The notes beneath the pieces were generated by a model, which saw only the letters and a list, made by a program, of their open reading frames with translations, was not told the origin of the DNA and made no database searches. Of a stretch of 64,000 bases of DNA, positions 8,160 through 17,136 are shown piece by piece. Every line of letters starts with the position of its first letter. The stretch's first letter is position 1. Both the position numbers and the translations under genes were made by a program. Origin of the DNA: an uncultured Syntrophobacterales bacterium. Its GTDB lineage: Bacteria; Desulfobacterota; Syntrophia; Syntrophales; UBA5619. The stretch covers positions 1 through 64,000 of the forward strand of contig CAIYSL010000125.1 of the NCBI GenBank assembly GCA_903928915.1, in the 5' to 3' direction.

Positions 8160-9131
8160 ATGCGGCAGGCCAGATGGTTCATCCACCCGATATTCGTGTT
8201 CGTCCTCTCCACGGCGGCCCTTGCCATTTCCCTGTTTCTGTACATCTATTGGTATATCGGGATAAGCGCCGGCCTCAAATCGGTGATCGCCCGCTACCGC
8301 CTGGACGCGAACCAGTTCTTCGAGGCGCAAACCTGGGTGGTCATCCTCAGCCTGTCGCTGCTGGTCGCTCTGATCCTGGCGGGGATCCTAATCATTTTCA
8401 TCTACAACCTGAAGACGCTGCAGCTGTACCGCCTTCAGCACACCTTCATCAACAACTTCACCCACGAACTGAAAACCCCGGTAACCTCCCTGAAACTGTA
8501 TCTCGAAACGTTCGCGAAACACGAACTGCCCCGGACTGAGCAGCTCCGGTACATCACCTTCATGCTCCAGGATGTGGAACGGCTTTCGGCCAACATCAAC
8601 AGCATCCTGAACCTTGCCCGGATCGAGAGCAAGCTCTCCGAAGAGGAATCGACGCCGGTAGACCTGGTCATGGCGATCAGGCAATTCGTCGCGAACAACC
8701 GGCGCCTGTTCGGTTCGTGTGAAATCCAGGTGAGCGACGCCCTGGACGCCCCGGCGGTCTACCCGGTCATCAGCCCGCTGTTCGAGATGCTCCTGATGAA
8801 CATCCTCACCAATGCCGTCAAGTACAACGCCGCGCCGACATGCCGTATCGACATCCGAATTGCCCGGGAAGACCGTTCGCTGCTCGTCAGTTTCCGGGAC
8901 AACGGGATCGGGATACCCAAGGAGGAACGGAAACAGATCTTCCGGAAGTTCTACCGGGGGCGCCGCGACGACCGCATCCCCGTGTCCGGAACGGGCATCG
9001 GGCTGTATCTCGTTCAACAGATAGCCAGACTCCATAACGGAAAGGTCACTGCCGACAGCGACGGCGCGGACAGGGGGAGCGTCTTTACGCTCCTGCTCCC
9101 CTACGACGACCGGGAAGGGAAACAGCCATGA
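8160..9131 (+). CDS. membrane sensor histidine kinase
   Basis: A 323-residue HisKA-type kinase. Two membrane segments (about 9-34 and 58-82) bracket only about 23 residues outside the membrane, so it probably senses a membrane or internal cue rather than binding a periplasmic ligand in a full domain. The H box NNFTHELKTPV has its phosphoacceptor at His102; the N box (NILTNAVKYN), G1 (DNGIGIP), F (FRKFYRG) and G2 (GTGIGLYL) boxes follow. It lacks HAMP and PAS domains. Its stop overlaps the response regulator start by four bases (ATGA), so the two are a cognate pair. The stimulus and targets are not evident. Confidence 0.93.
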   Translation: MRQARWFIHPIFVFVLSTAALAISLFLYIYWYIGISAGLKSVIARYRLDANQFFEAQTWVVILSLSLLVALILAGILIIFIYNLKTLQLYRLQHTFINNFTHELKTPVTSLKLYLETFAKHELPRTEQLRYITFMLQDVERLSANINSILNLARIESKLSEEESTPVDLVMAIRQFVANNRRLFGSCEIQVSDALDAPAVYPVISPLFEMLLMNILTNAVKYNAAPTCRIDIRIAREDRSLLVSFRDNGIGIPKEERKQIFRKFYRGRRDDRIPVSGTGIGLYLVQQIARLHNGKVTADSDGADRGSVFTLLLPYDDREGKQP

Positions 9132-9859
9132 AGCAGCGTACGCAGAAGCGGATCTTGATCGTCGAGGACGACGCCCACATCGCAGAGGGGCTGAAGCTGA
9201 ACCTCTCCCTCCAGGGCTACGAGGCGGCCATCGCCGTCAGCGGCACCGAGGGGCTCCGCCTGTGGAAACAGGAAAACCCCGATCTGATCGTGCTCGACAT
9301 CATGCTGCCCGGGCTGGACGGCCTCTCGGTGCTTCGCCATATCCGTCTGGAGGATGAACGGCTTCCGGTCCTGATCCTTTCGGCAAAGGGGGCACCGGAC
9401 GACCGGATCAGGGGATTTACCTACGGAGTAGACGATTATCTTGCCAAACCCTTCAGTCTGGAGGAATTCCTTCTGCGGGTGGAACGGCTGATGACGCGGA
9501 ACTCCTGGAGCCATGCGCCGTCCCCGGCCGGGGGGATGTCGGGGGCGCCGGATGGGGAGACTTACCGATTCGGCGGCAACAGGATCGATTTTTCCACCCT
9601 GACGGCGGAGTGCAAAGCGGGAAACGTCCAGTTGACGGAACAGGAAGCGAAGCTGCTCAAGGTATTCATCGCCAACCGGGGCAAGCCCCTGTCGCGGAAG
9701 GTCCTGCTGCGGGTGGGATGGGGCTACTCGGGCGTGACCACGACCCGCACCGTGGACAATTTCGTCGTCCGGCTGAGAAGGTACTTCGAGGATGATCCAC
9801 AGAACCCCTTGTATTTCAAGAGTATCCGTTCTATCGGGTATCTCTTTGACCATCCCTGA
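9128..9859 (+). CDS. OmpR/PhoB-type response regulator
   Basis: A 243-residue DNA-binding response regulator. The receiver domain has the acidic pair Asp14-Asp15, the phosphoacceptor Asp57 (LIVLDIMLPG), the LSAKG switch residue and the conserved Lys in LAKPF. A linker of about 30 residues rich in Ser, Pro and Gly leads to a winged-helix effector domain (about 150-243) with the usual LTEQEAKLLKVF and TRTVDNFVVRLRRYFE helices. It is translationally coupled to the upstream kinase. Its 3' end converges on the radical SAM gene that ends the arn run, which leaves open, without proof, control of that operon. Confidence 0.94.
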   Translation: MKQRTQKRILIVEDDAHIAEGLKLNLSLQGYEAAIAVSGTEGLRLWKQENPDLIVLDIMLPGLDGLSVLRHIRLEDERLPVLILSAKGAPDDRIRGFTYGVDDYLAKPFSLEEFLLRVERLMTRNSWSHAPSPAGGMSGAPDGETYRFGGNRIDFSTLTAECKAGNVQLTEQEAKLLKVFIANRGKPLSRKVLLRVGWGYSGVTTTRTVDNFVVRLRRYFEDDPQNPLYFKSIRSIGYLFDHP

Positions 9860-9922
9860 ATCCGCGCCTGCGGGCTTACCCGGTGCCCGGCCGCGGGAAA
9901 GACCGGAGCGCTTCACGACTCA

Positions 9923-11533
9923 CTACGGCGACAGCCGGTGCCGATCGACGCGGTTGTTGTGCGTCCAGAACCAGGTGACGGCTGTGGAGTCGGTTTCCGC
10001 CTTGAGATAGCCGGCCGCGACGAGACTGCGCAGTGTGGCGTGGACCAGCGCCCCGTCGCTCCCCGTCGCCTCTTCGATCCTCCGGCACAATCCCTCCAGC
10101 GGGAGTTCCGCGCGATCGCCGTCGCAGTCCGGAAGCGGCACCCTCCCCTGCCGCTCCACCAGGTCTTCGGCAAGGAGCCGGTAGACCAGGTTCATCCGAA
10201 AATGGCCCTCCACCTGCAGGGTCATGTCCGGCCGCAGTCTTCGCTCCCGATACGCGGCGACCATGGCCTCCCATACCCCCTGGATCTCCGCTTCGAATGC
10301 TTTGACGAACCGTTCGATCTCCTGCGCCGGGAGCGCCGCCGTCCGTACGATTGCGCTGTTGGCGTCGTACCGCGCCCAATCGTCGGTCAGTATCTCCAGG
10401 TCGTACTTGTCCACATCGTCGCGCACGGTTGTCCCCGGAAACGGGGTCAGGTAGTGGTAGCCGTACAACGATCCGAGACCGGCGGCGAACTCCCCCGTTT
10501 CCCTGAGGGTCTCCTCGGTCTCGCCGGGGAGCCCGGCGATGAAGGAGGTGTGGGCGATGATGCCCGCGTCCCGGCAGAGCGCGACCGCCTCCCGCACCTG
10601 CTCCCGGGTAATCCCCTTGCGGATCCGCCTGAGCATATCCGGGTTGCCCGACTCGACCCCGAAGCTGATGCTGTCGCATCCCGCCTGCCGCATCGTCGCC
10701 AGCGTATCGGCATCCACCGTATTGACCCGGGCGAAGGCGCTCCAGGTGATGCGCAGGGAGCGGCGCAGGATCTCTTCGCAGACCTCCCTGACCCTTCCCC
10801 CCTGGGACACGAACAGATCGTCGGCCACATTGATGCGGTCGATCCCGTAGGCGAGGATCTGTTCGATCTCATCCACCACGAGCGCTGCGGAACGGTTGCG
10901 GACGCGGTTGCCGACCATCTTCCTGCCGAGACAGAAGATGCAGGAGTAGGGACAGCCGCGGCTGGTGATGATGCTGATCGGATAGCCGAGCGCCCGATAC
11001 CGGGAAAGCGGAAGCAGGTGACGGGCCGGCAGCGGAAGCGTGTCGAGGTCGGAGATGAACGGTTGGGGCGGGGTTTCGACGGTACGGCCGTCGCGGCAAA
11101 ACGCGATCCCCCGTATGCCCTCCCAGGCAGCGGGATCCATTCCGGAGGCCATCAGTTCGGCGATGGTCCGCTCGCCCTCCCCCCGTACGATCAGATCGAT
11201 TTCCGGATACTGCTCCAGCGTCCGCGCCGCGTCGAAGGAAACGTGGGGGCCGCCCATCAGGGTGAGCAGGGAGGGGCGGTGCCGTTTTGCCGTGCGCACG
11301 ATGTCGGCGGCACCGGGGAAATTCAGCGTAACGGACGTAGACCCCAGGACATGAGGCTGAAACTCGTCGAGCTGCGCGCGCAGCTTCTCCGGCGTATAGC
11401 GGCTGACGAGGTAATCGAATATACGCACGTCCGCACCCGCAGCAGCGAAGGCGGCGGCGACGTAGGTAACCCCCAGCGGCGGCGCAGGGGCTTCCGCAAG
11501 CGGATAGGGCGGGGCAACGATTGCAACTCTCAC
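9923..11533 (-). CDS. B12-binding-domain radical SAM protein, last gene of the extended arn run
   Basis: A 536-residue protein with an N-terminal B12-binding fold (VAIVAPPYPLAEAPAPPLGV, then GSTSVTLN and LMGGPHVSF) and a radical SAM core with CPYSCIFC (Cys194, 198, 201), VNVADDLF and SFGVESGN segments. The C-terminal 140 residues may form a helical accessory domain. The open frame reaches 11644, but the GTG at 11533 has a perfect GGAGGGAG site seven bases upstream and begins at the first beta strand, so I take it as the start. The gene follows the hexapeptide acyltransferase by 25 bases. It resembles radical SAM proteins that methylate lipids or glycans; no substrate can be assigned. Confidence 0.86.
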   Translation of the reverse strand: MRVAIVAPPYPLAEAPAPPLGVTYVAAAFAAAGADVRIFDYLVSRYTPEKLRAQLDEFQPHVLGSTSVTLNFPGAADIVRTAKRHRPSLLTLMGGPHVSFDAARTLEQYPEIDLIVRGEGERTIAELMASGMDPAAWEGIRGIAFCRDGRTVETPPQPFISDLDTLPLPARHLLPLSRYRALGYPISIITSRGCPYSCIFCLGRKMVGNRVRNRSAALVVDEIEQILAYGIDRINVADDLFVSQGGRVREVCEEILRRSLRITWSAFARVNTVDADTLATMRQAGCDSISFGVESGNPDMLRRIRKGITREQVREAVALCRDAGIIAHTSFIAGLPGETEETLRETGEFAAGLGSLYGYHYLTPFPGTTVRDDVDKYDLEILTDDWARYDANSAIVRTAALPAQEIERFVKAFEAEIQGVWEAMVAAYRERRLRPDMTLQVEGHFRMNLVYRLLAEDLVERQGRVPLPDCDGDRAELPLEGLCRRIEEATGSDGALVHATLRSLVAAGYLKAETDSTAVTWFWTHNNRVDRHRLSP

Positions 11534-11558
11534 GGTCGGACTCCCTCCGGGCCGGCCG

Positions 11559-12281
11559 TCAATCTCCCTGTCGGGGAAGGATGAGCGAGCGGACCCAGCC
11601 CAGCCAGGTGTTTCCCCGCATGAAGTGACGGTCGAGCAAATCAAACTGCGAGGCGAGGGAATCGGGATCCCCCAGCCAATCGCGGCGCGTCCTGATCGGC
11701 CTCCCCGGGTCGAGCGTTTTCAGAACCGCGGCGGGATTGCCCGCGGCAATGGTATTCTCCGGGATGTCCTTGACGACCACTGCCCCGGCCCCGATGATGC
11801 TGTTGTTCCCGATCGAGACCCCTTTGCAGACGATGGCGCTGTCCCCGACCCAGACGTTCTCGCCGATGTGCACGGGAAGGGTCCGGCCGATCGGCTGGCC
11901 GCGGTCGTACACCCCGTGCCAGTCCGAATCGGTGACGAAGACGCCGTGCGCCAGCATGCAGTTGTCGCCGACGCGGATCTCCGTGGCGGCACTGATCCGG
12001 ACCCCGGGCGATATCAGGCAGTAGTCCCCGATCGTAATCCTCCCCCCGGTGCTGAGGTCGGACCAGACGGTCAATCTCACGTTCCGGTCGGGGGTGGCGA
12101 TCACCGTGGCGTACCGGCCGAGCGAGATCGGCCCGCCGAACAGCTCGACGTGCCAGGGCTTCATGAACAGCGCCCCGTTCCCGAGCGCTTCGAACTGCGG
12201 ACGCAGGTAGCGCTCGGCGTACCATTTTTGAAACCCCAGGTCGAGTCGTTTGAGGATGTAGGGTCGATGATCTCTCCGCAT
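11559..12281 (-). CDS. left-handed beta-helix (hexapeptide) acyltransferase
   Basis: A 240-residue acyltransferase of the trimeric hexapeptide-repeat type. Repeats of the form [ILV]GxxxxI run from about residue 65 to 185 (ITIGDYCLIS, IRVGDNCMLA, VHIGENVWVG, VSIGNNSIIG), and the catalytic His is probably in LAHGVFVTDSDWHG. The coil ends with AGNPAAVLKTL, as in sugar O-acetyltransferases such as the WcaF/maltose acetyltransferase group. The start at 12281 (MRRDHRPY) lies four bases after the stop of the preceding toroid-like gene; the longer frame is GC-driven. In context it probably acetylates a sugar made or transferred by the neighbouring glycosyltransferase; acceptor unknown. Confidence 0.88.
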   Translation of the reverse strand: MRRDHRPYILKRLDLGFQKWYAERYLRPQFEALGNGALFMKPWHVELFGGPISLGRYATVIATPDRNVRLTVWSDLSTGGRITIGDYCLISPGVRISAATEIRVGDNCMLAHGVFVTDSDWHGVYDRGQPIGRTLPVHIGENVWVGDSAIVCKGVSIGNNSIIGAGAVVVKDIPENTIAAGNPAAVLKTLDPGRPIRTRRDWLGDPDSLASQFDLLDRHFMRGNTWLGWVRSLILPRQGD

Positions 12282-12285
12282 GGCG

Positions 12286-13398
12286 CTACCTGCGAGCCCA
12301 GTGCGGGAGGAGGTCGGCTCCGCGCGGCTGCGTATCCCGATCCGGGCCGCCGGCGGCGAGCTGACCGATACCGGCTTCCCGCCAGGCGGCGTGGCTGAAC
12401 AGCTGGCTGGCGGGGGTGAGGCCGCACAGCGCGTCATAGGCCAGCAGCACCGCCGCCGCGGTCCAGGAGGTCCGCTCCTCGGGCCAGATCACCCCGTCGG
12501 GAACGGTGACCCCGGTCCAGTAGGAGCCATCGTCGTATCGCTTGTCGCATATCCAATTGAATACGATCGCCGCCCGGTCCGATTCGCCGATCGCCGTCAG
12601 GGCCAGCACCAGTTCCGCCGCCTCCGCCGTCGTCACCCAGGGTTGATCGCTGACGCACCGCACGCCCCAGTCCGGGATGATGAACTTTTCCCAGGAGCGG
12701 TCCACCCTCGCCCGTGCGTCGCTGCCCGTCACGGCGCCGCAGAGGATCGGATAGTACCAGTCCATCGAATAGCGCGACTTCATCATGTTGAACAGGTGCG
12801 GCCGCAGGCGAATCGCCGTGCCGAGGCTGAACGCGGCGGCCTCCCAATCGGAACGGCTCCTCCCCAGGATGCGCGCCACGGTCACTGCGCACTTCAGGCT
12901 CATGAACACCGAGCTGGAGCCGGTCAGGAGGGCCATCGGGTCCACCTCCCCGGCGCTGTTTCTGGCCCAGTGGATGATGCCGCTGTCGGCCTGGAGGCTG
13001 AGCGCATAGTCCACGCCGCGCTCGAGGGTCGGCCAGAGGCGCCTGAGAAATCCTGCATCGCCGGTGCTCAGGAAGTGATGGTACATCCCGACGGCGACGT
13101 AGGAGGAGACATTGCTGTCCCGGGTCTCGTCCACAACGGAGCCATCCCGCGTGGCCGACCACCAACTCCCGTCCCGAAGCTGGGTGGCCGCGAGCCACTC
13201 ATAGGCCCGCTCGGCCTGCCGGTGATACCCCGCAACTGCGAGCCCCATGGCGCTTTCCACATGGTCCCAGGGGTCCGTCTTCCCCCCTCGGGACCAGGGT
13301 ATTTCGCCGCTGTCCTTCTGGAGCGAGGCGATGAAATCCGCCGTTGCCGGAACGTTCATGCGCAGAGCTGCGGTCGTCGGAGAGAGGGGGAATTCCAT
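12286..13398 (-). CDS. prenyltransferase/squalene-cyclase-like alpha-alpha toroid protein
   Basis: A 370-residue soluble protein made of repeated helix pairs with W/D-rich turns (SGEIPWSRGGKTDPWDH, QLRDGSWWSATRDG, DDGSYWTGVTVPDG). Such patterns occur in alpha/alpha toroids: prenyltransferases, terpene cyclases and some glycoside hydrolases. A terpene-cyclase DxDD motif is not evident, so cyclase activity is doubtful; the WDH and DGS turns would equally suit a sugar-binding or glycosidase-like barrel. The ATG shares one base with the methyltransferase stop (TGATG) and the gene ends four bases before the acyltransferase, so it is a fixed part of the operon. Function unknown. Confidence 0.78.
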   Translation of the reverse strand: MEFPLSPTTAALRMNVPATADFIASLQKDSGEIPWSRGGKTDPWDHVESAMGLAVAGYHRQAERAYEWLAATQLRDGSWWSATRDGSVVDETRDSNVSSYVAVGMYHHFLSTGDAGFLRRLWPTLERGVDYALSLQADSGIIHWARNSAGEVDPMALLTGSSSVFMSLKCAVTVARILGRSRSDWEAAAFSLGTAIRLRPHLFNMMKSRYSMDWYYPILCGAVTGSDARARVDRSWEKFIIPDWGVRCVSDQPWVTTAEAAELVLALTAIGESDRAAIVFNWICDKRYDDGSYWTGVTVPDGVIWPEERTSWTAAAVLLAYDALCGLTPASQLFSHAAWREAGIGQLAAGGPDRDTQPRGADLLPHWARR

Positions 13399-14105
13399 CA
13401 GCGATATCCTTTTTTCGCATACAACACGATGCTCTTGCCGATCAGGGGGTTGAGGATAGCATCCAGCAGCGCCGTCAGGGGCGGGTGCCGCAGGATGTCC
13501 CATTCGAGGAATCGGCGGTACAGGCGTACGGAGGGAGCGCACTCGTTCTTGTGGCCGACGAGGCACCGGAGCCACCAGTAGGGTGCGTGCAGCCCGTGCC
13601 GGTAGCGGATCCGCCAGCAGCGCGTCCCTGCCTCCTCGAGCAGGCGCAGCAGCTCCTCCTTCCGGTAGATCCGTACGTGTCCGCCCGGCTCGCGGTGGTA
13701 GGCTGCGGACAGGGCCCAGCAGATCCGCTCGGGGAGGAATCGCGGCACCGTAACGACCAGGTCGCCTCCCGGCTTCAGGACGCGCACCAGTTCGCTGACC
13801 GCCCCGGTGCAGTCGTGGAGATGTTCGAGCACCTCGGAACAGACGACTACGTCGAAGCTGCCGTCGGGGTAGGGAAGTTGCCGGACATCGGCGCGGGTGA
13901 CGATCCACTCCCCCGTCGTTTCCCGGCCCATCAGCGTGAGGAATCCCTTCGCGGTCGCGAGATCGCCGGAATTGAGGTCGGCGCCCACGACGTCGACTCC
14001 GGGGGTGCGAAAGGCCGCGCAGAGGTGGCGCCCGCTTCCGCACCCGGCGTCGAGGACGCGCATGCCCGCCCGGAGTCCAACCAGGCTGAAATCAACGGTG
14101 AGCAT
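13398..14105 (-). CDS. class I SAM-dependent methyltransferase
   Basis: A 235-residue Methyltransf_11-type enzyme. Motif I is LDAGCGSGRHLC (about residues 18-29), the acidic residue ending beta 2 is in VVGADLNSGDL, motif post-II is ADVRQLPYPDGSFDVVVCSEVLEHLHD, and motif III is VLKPGGDLVVTVPRF. The C-terminal 90 residues are a cap rich in Arg and Trp. The start overlaps the glycosyltransferase 3' end by 14 bases. Location among glycan genes suggests O- or N-methylation of a sugar or lipid carrier; the acceptor cannot be read from sequence. Confidence 0.9.
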   Translation of the reverse strand: MLTVDFSLVGLRAGMRVLDAGCGSGRHLCAAFRTPGVDVVGADLNSGDLATAKGFLTLMGRETTGEWIVTRADVRQLPYPDGSFDVVVCSEVLEHLHDCTGAVSELVRVLKPGGDLVVTVPRFLPERICWALSAAYHREPGGHVRIYRKEELLRLLEEAGTRCWRIRYRHGLHAPYWWLRCLVGHKNECAPSVRLYRRFLEWDILRHPPLTALLDAILNPLIGKSIVLYAKKGYR

Positions 14106-15369
14106 CGATCGCCTTCCGGTATACCTGAACGGTTCTTTCTGCGGCGTGACGCCAGGTGAGCGCCCCCGCGACCCGCGCTAGCCCCGCCCGAGCCAACTGC
14201 CCCCTGCGCACCGGATCATCGAGCAGCGCAACGATAGCCCGCCGCAGTGCTTCCGTGTCGGCGGGCGGGACCAACACCCCGGCATCTCCGACCACCTCCG
14301 GGAGCGCCCCCCCGGTCGTGCTGATGACGGGAACGCCGCAGGCCATGGCCTCGCCGGCGGGCATGCCGAACCCCTCGTACAGCGAAGGGATAACGGCGAT
14401 CGTCGCCCGGGCATACAACCGGGCGAATTCCCCGTTCGCGATCCTGCCCGTGAAGGTGACCGTACCGCCGAGGTTGAGCTCCCGGACGCGCCGTTCGACC
14501 TCGCCTCCCGGCTTGGGTTCCCCGACGACGACGACCCTGATCCTCCGCTGACGTGCGATGGCGGCTACCGCGTCGAGCAGATAGCGGAGCCCCTTGAGCG
14601 GCGTATCGGCGCTGTTGGTAACCAGGAGCGTATCGTCCGGGCGGGTGCAGTCCGGCAGAGGGTGAAAGAAATCGGTGTTGATCCCGTTGGGCACCACGTG
14701 AAATCGCTCGGGCGGGATGCCAAACTCCCGGCTGATGTCATGCCGGGAACAGACCGACACGGTGATGATATGGGAGAGCCGGCGCGCGACCCGCTTCTGC
14801 ATCGGGATGAAGGAGTACCAGCGGTGCACCAGCGCCCTGCGGAGGAGGCCCGCCGCAGCCCTGAGGTCCGTTTCCCGGTCGACGGTGATCGGATGATGAA
14901 TCGTCGCCACGAGCGGTATGCCGGAGAAGGCGGCCGAAAGGAGCCCGTAGGAAAGGCACTGGTTGTCGTGGACGATGTGGTACCTCCCGCGGTTCTTCCG
15001 CAGGTATCGGCGTGCCCGGACCCCGAACGTGAAGGGCTCGGGGAACCCTCCGGAACACATGCTGAGGTATTCGTACAGATTGAGGGGCGAGGCAAGGTCG
15101 CCAAAGCGCTCGACGGCGAAGAGATGCTCGGGATTGTACAGGTCCAGCCCCGGGAGCCGGTGCAGGCGGACGCCGTCGGCGACCTCCGGATAGGGGGGGC
15201 CCGAGAGCACGTCCACCTCGTGACCGAGTTCGGCAAGGGCGCGGCTGAGGTAGCTGACGTACACCCCCTGCCCTCCGCAGGCCGGATTGCCGCGATAGGT
15301 CAGCAGGCAGATCTTCAACGGCCCGTCCGCTGCGGCTGGCTCGTTCGTATCGGACCCCCTCCGCTTCAA
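14092..15369 (-). CDS. GT4-family glycosyltransferase
   Basis: A 425-residue retaining glycosyltransferase of GT4/GT-B fold. The N-terminal half has the donor/acceptor loop GGQGVYVSYLSRALAELGHEV, and the C-terminal half carries the nucleotide-sugar motif EGFGMPAGEAMACGVPVI (E-x7-E) and a GGALPEVVGDAG loop. No membrane helix is seen; such enzymes act on the cytoplasmic face. The frame begins with TTG at 15369 behind AAAAGG; another TTG at about 15318 (LKICLLTY) would start right at the first beta strand. It follows the PHP gene by 88 bases and overlaps the methyltransferase, so it belongs to the arn-linked operon. Confidence 0.9.
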   Translation of the reverse strand: MKRRGSDTNEPAAADGPLKICLLTYRGNPACGGQGVYVSYLSRALAELGHEVDVLSGPPYPEVADGVRLHRLPGLDLYNPEHLFAVERFGDLASPLNLYEYLSMCSGGFPEPFTFGVRARRYLRKNRGRYHIVHDNQCLSYGLLSAAFSGIPLVATIHHPITVDRETDLRAAAGLLRRALVHRWYSFIPMQKRVARRLSHIITVSVCSRHDISREFGIPPERFHVVPNGINTDFFHPLPDCTRPDDTLLVTNSADTPLKGLRYLLDAVAAIARQRRIRVVVVGEPKPGGEVERRVRELNLGGTVTFTGRIANGEFARLYARATIAVIPSLYEGFGMPAGEAMACGVPVISTTGGALPEVVGDAGVLVPPADTEALRRAIVALLDDPVRRGQLARAGLARVAGALTWRHAAERTVQVYRKAIDAHR

Positions 15370-15457
15370 CGTGAATACCTTTTCCCCGCGAGAACGATCT
15401 GCGCAGACCGCGTGTATCCTCTGCCCGATTGTGCGATGGGGAGACGCCCCGCGGCGC

Positions 15458-16114
15458 TCAGCCCGCCCGGGTAATCCGTTCGACGAGCCGCTCCGAGTTC
15501 GCGAACATGACCGCTGTTTCTGCGTCCGTCAGACCCGCACCGGCGGCGATCATGCGGGCAGTGGCATCGGTCACGAGATCATCGCAGAGGTGGGTGTCCG
15601 TGTTCAGGACGAGAGAGGCACCGTGCTCGCGCGCCTGCCGCGCCACGTGTCCGTTGGCAAGACTGTGCCCTCGCCGTGTGGTGATCTCCAGGCAGATGCC
15701 CCGCTCGGCGGCGAGTGCCGCCTCATCCGGCGTGATCAGCCCCGGGTGGGCGAGGATGTCGATCGCGGCTTCCAGGGCTGCCCGATTCGTGCCCGGGGGA
15801 ACCGGTTCGACGATCGTTTCCCCGTGGACGACGACGACCTTCGCCCCCAGCTCCCGTGCCTTCTTCGCCAGCCGGTCGATATGCTCGGGGGGGACGAACG
15901 TCAGTTCGATGCCGGGGATCACGGTCAGGCGATGGGCATCCGCGAGGACGTGACAGACGCTGACGATGCGCGGGATGATGAAGTCCAGGTTGGAATGATC
16001 GCCGTGATCGGTGATGGCGATCGCCCGGTAGTCCGTCACCGCCGCGTAGCGGACCAGTTCCGACGGGATGAGCTGTCCGTCGCTGAAGATGGTGTGGGTA
16101 TGCAGGTCGATCAC
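15458..16114 (-). CDS. PHP-domain phosphoesterase (histidinol-phosphatase-like)
   Basis: A 218-residue PHP metal-dependent phosphoesterase. The four metal-binding motifs are present: DLHTHTIFSDG at the N-terminus, ITDHGDHSNL, VIPGIELTF and the late NTDTHLC, with VVVHGET and LAHPG between. It starts with GTG behind GAGGAG. Although the fold is shared with histidinol phosphatase, no his genes are nearby; its position between arnD and a glycosyltransferase suggests dephosphorylation of a sugar phosphate or lipid-linked intermediate. A 115-base gap separates it from arnD. Confidence 0.87.
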   Translation of the reverse strand: MIDLHTHTIFSDGQLIPSELVRYAAVTDYRAIAITDHGDHSNLDFIIPRIVSVCHVLADAHRLTVIPGIELTFVPPEHIDRLAKKARELGAKVVVVHGETIVEPVPPGTNRAALEAAIDILAHPGLITPDEAALAAERGICLEITTRRGHSLANGHVARQAREHGASLVLNTDTHLCDDLVTDATARMIAAGAGLTDAETAVMFANSERLVERITRAG

Positions 16115-16229
16115 GTCGTAACGCTCCTCTGCCGGGAATCGGATGGCCCGGATCGCTATTGCGGGAAGGATTTGTAGCAGATTTCTGACCGACGGTCAAC
16201 GGGGATGTACGCGGGAGCAAATCCGCCGG

Positions 16230-17090
16230 TTAGACCGCGCAGACGGCGGAACGCCCGGGAAGGAGCCGCAGCGCGAACCGGCGGCTAGGAAGGCGGGAGC
16301 GGTCCAGCAGTGGCAGGATTTCACCCAGTGGGAGGAACCGGTACCCCTGGTGCTTCACTGCCCGCAGGAGGCCGGTGAAGCGCCCCGCCATGATCCCCCC
16401 CTCGACCTCGGCATGAACGGGCAGCACGTGCATGCCGCCCGGTTCGAGCGCCGCCAGCAGCGGTCCGTCCGATGCGTCGAACCCGATCTCCTCGAAACAG
16501 GCAAGGTCGGACGGGATTTCGACAAAGTCGGTGCCATGGTGGATGAACGGGGCCGACGCGCGGGTGCAGCTGAGATAGGCGAAGCGGTATCGAGCGATCA
16601 GGGAAAGGACGCGTTCGTCGATCAGCCATGCCGGCGCTCCGAACGCAGACGGTCGCCTCCCCGTCAGATGTTCATACCCTTCGATCCCTTTGCGGAACCA
16701 CTCCTGTATCCATGCCGCCGGCTGCCGGGTGAGATCGTCCTGCCAGCGGCGGTGGTCCCAGGCGTGAAACTGGACCTCGTGGCCCGCCGCGACGATCTGG
16801 CGGACCAACTCGGGGAACGACAGGGCGATCAGCGGGGAGGGCAACAGGGTCCCGTACAGGGCGGTGCGCCATCCGTACAGGCTTCCAGCGCGCGTGCGCA
16901 CCATCTTCCGGAGAAAGCGGGGATTCTTCAGAATTTGCAGAAGTGCCCTTCCCGACGCATCCGGGCCGATGCTCAGGAAGAAGGTAGCCCGGATACCTTC
17001 GCTCCCGAGCATGTCCAGGAGGCGGGGGACACCGATCTGCATCCCCCGGTAGGTATCCACGTCGATTTTCAACCCCAGGACGCGCTCCAC
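16230..17090 (-). CDS. arnD: 4-deoxy-4-formamido-L-arabinose-phosphoundecaprenol deformylase ArnD
   Basis: Polysaccharide-deacetylase-fold enzyme that removes the formyl group from undecaprenyl-phosphate-Ara4FN before transfer to lipid A. The 286-residue protein follows ArnD closely: LKIDVDTYRG at the start (metal Asp), GVPRLLDMLGSEGIRATFF, IGPDASGR, ASLYGWRTALYGT-like segment, HEVQFHAWDHRRWQDD (metal His), the AFGAPAWLIDERVL stretch, and the late VLPVHAEVEGG that is diagnostic of ArnD. The start appears to be GTG. It sits directly downstream of the split arnA genes, as expected in an arn operon. Confidence 0.93.
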   Translation of the reverse strand: MERVLGLKIDVDTYRGMQIGVPRLLDMLGSEGIRATFFLSIGPDASGRALLQILKNPRFLRKMVRTRAGSLYGWRTALYGTLLPSPLIALSFPELVRQIVAAGHEVQFHAWDHRRWQDDLTRQPAAWIQEWFRKGIEGYEHLTGRRPSAFGAPAWLIDERVLSLIARYRFAYLSCTRASAPFIHHGTDFVEIPSDLACFEEIGFDASDGPLLAALEPGGMHVLPVHAEVEGGIMAGRFTGLLRAVKHQGYRFLPLGEILPLLDRSRLPSRRFALRLLPGRSAVCAV

Positions 17091-17136
17091 TCTCCCCCCG
17101 TTCAGATGACATCCCCCCCGCTGCCGCGCGGTGATA

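Noticed and set aside
13399..14043. Minus-strand frame fused ahead of the toroid protein
   Set aside because: It is an out-of-frame shadow of the methyltransferase; the toroid has its own ATG at 13398 coupled to the methyltransferase stop.
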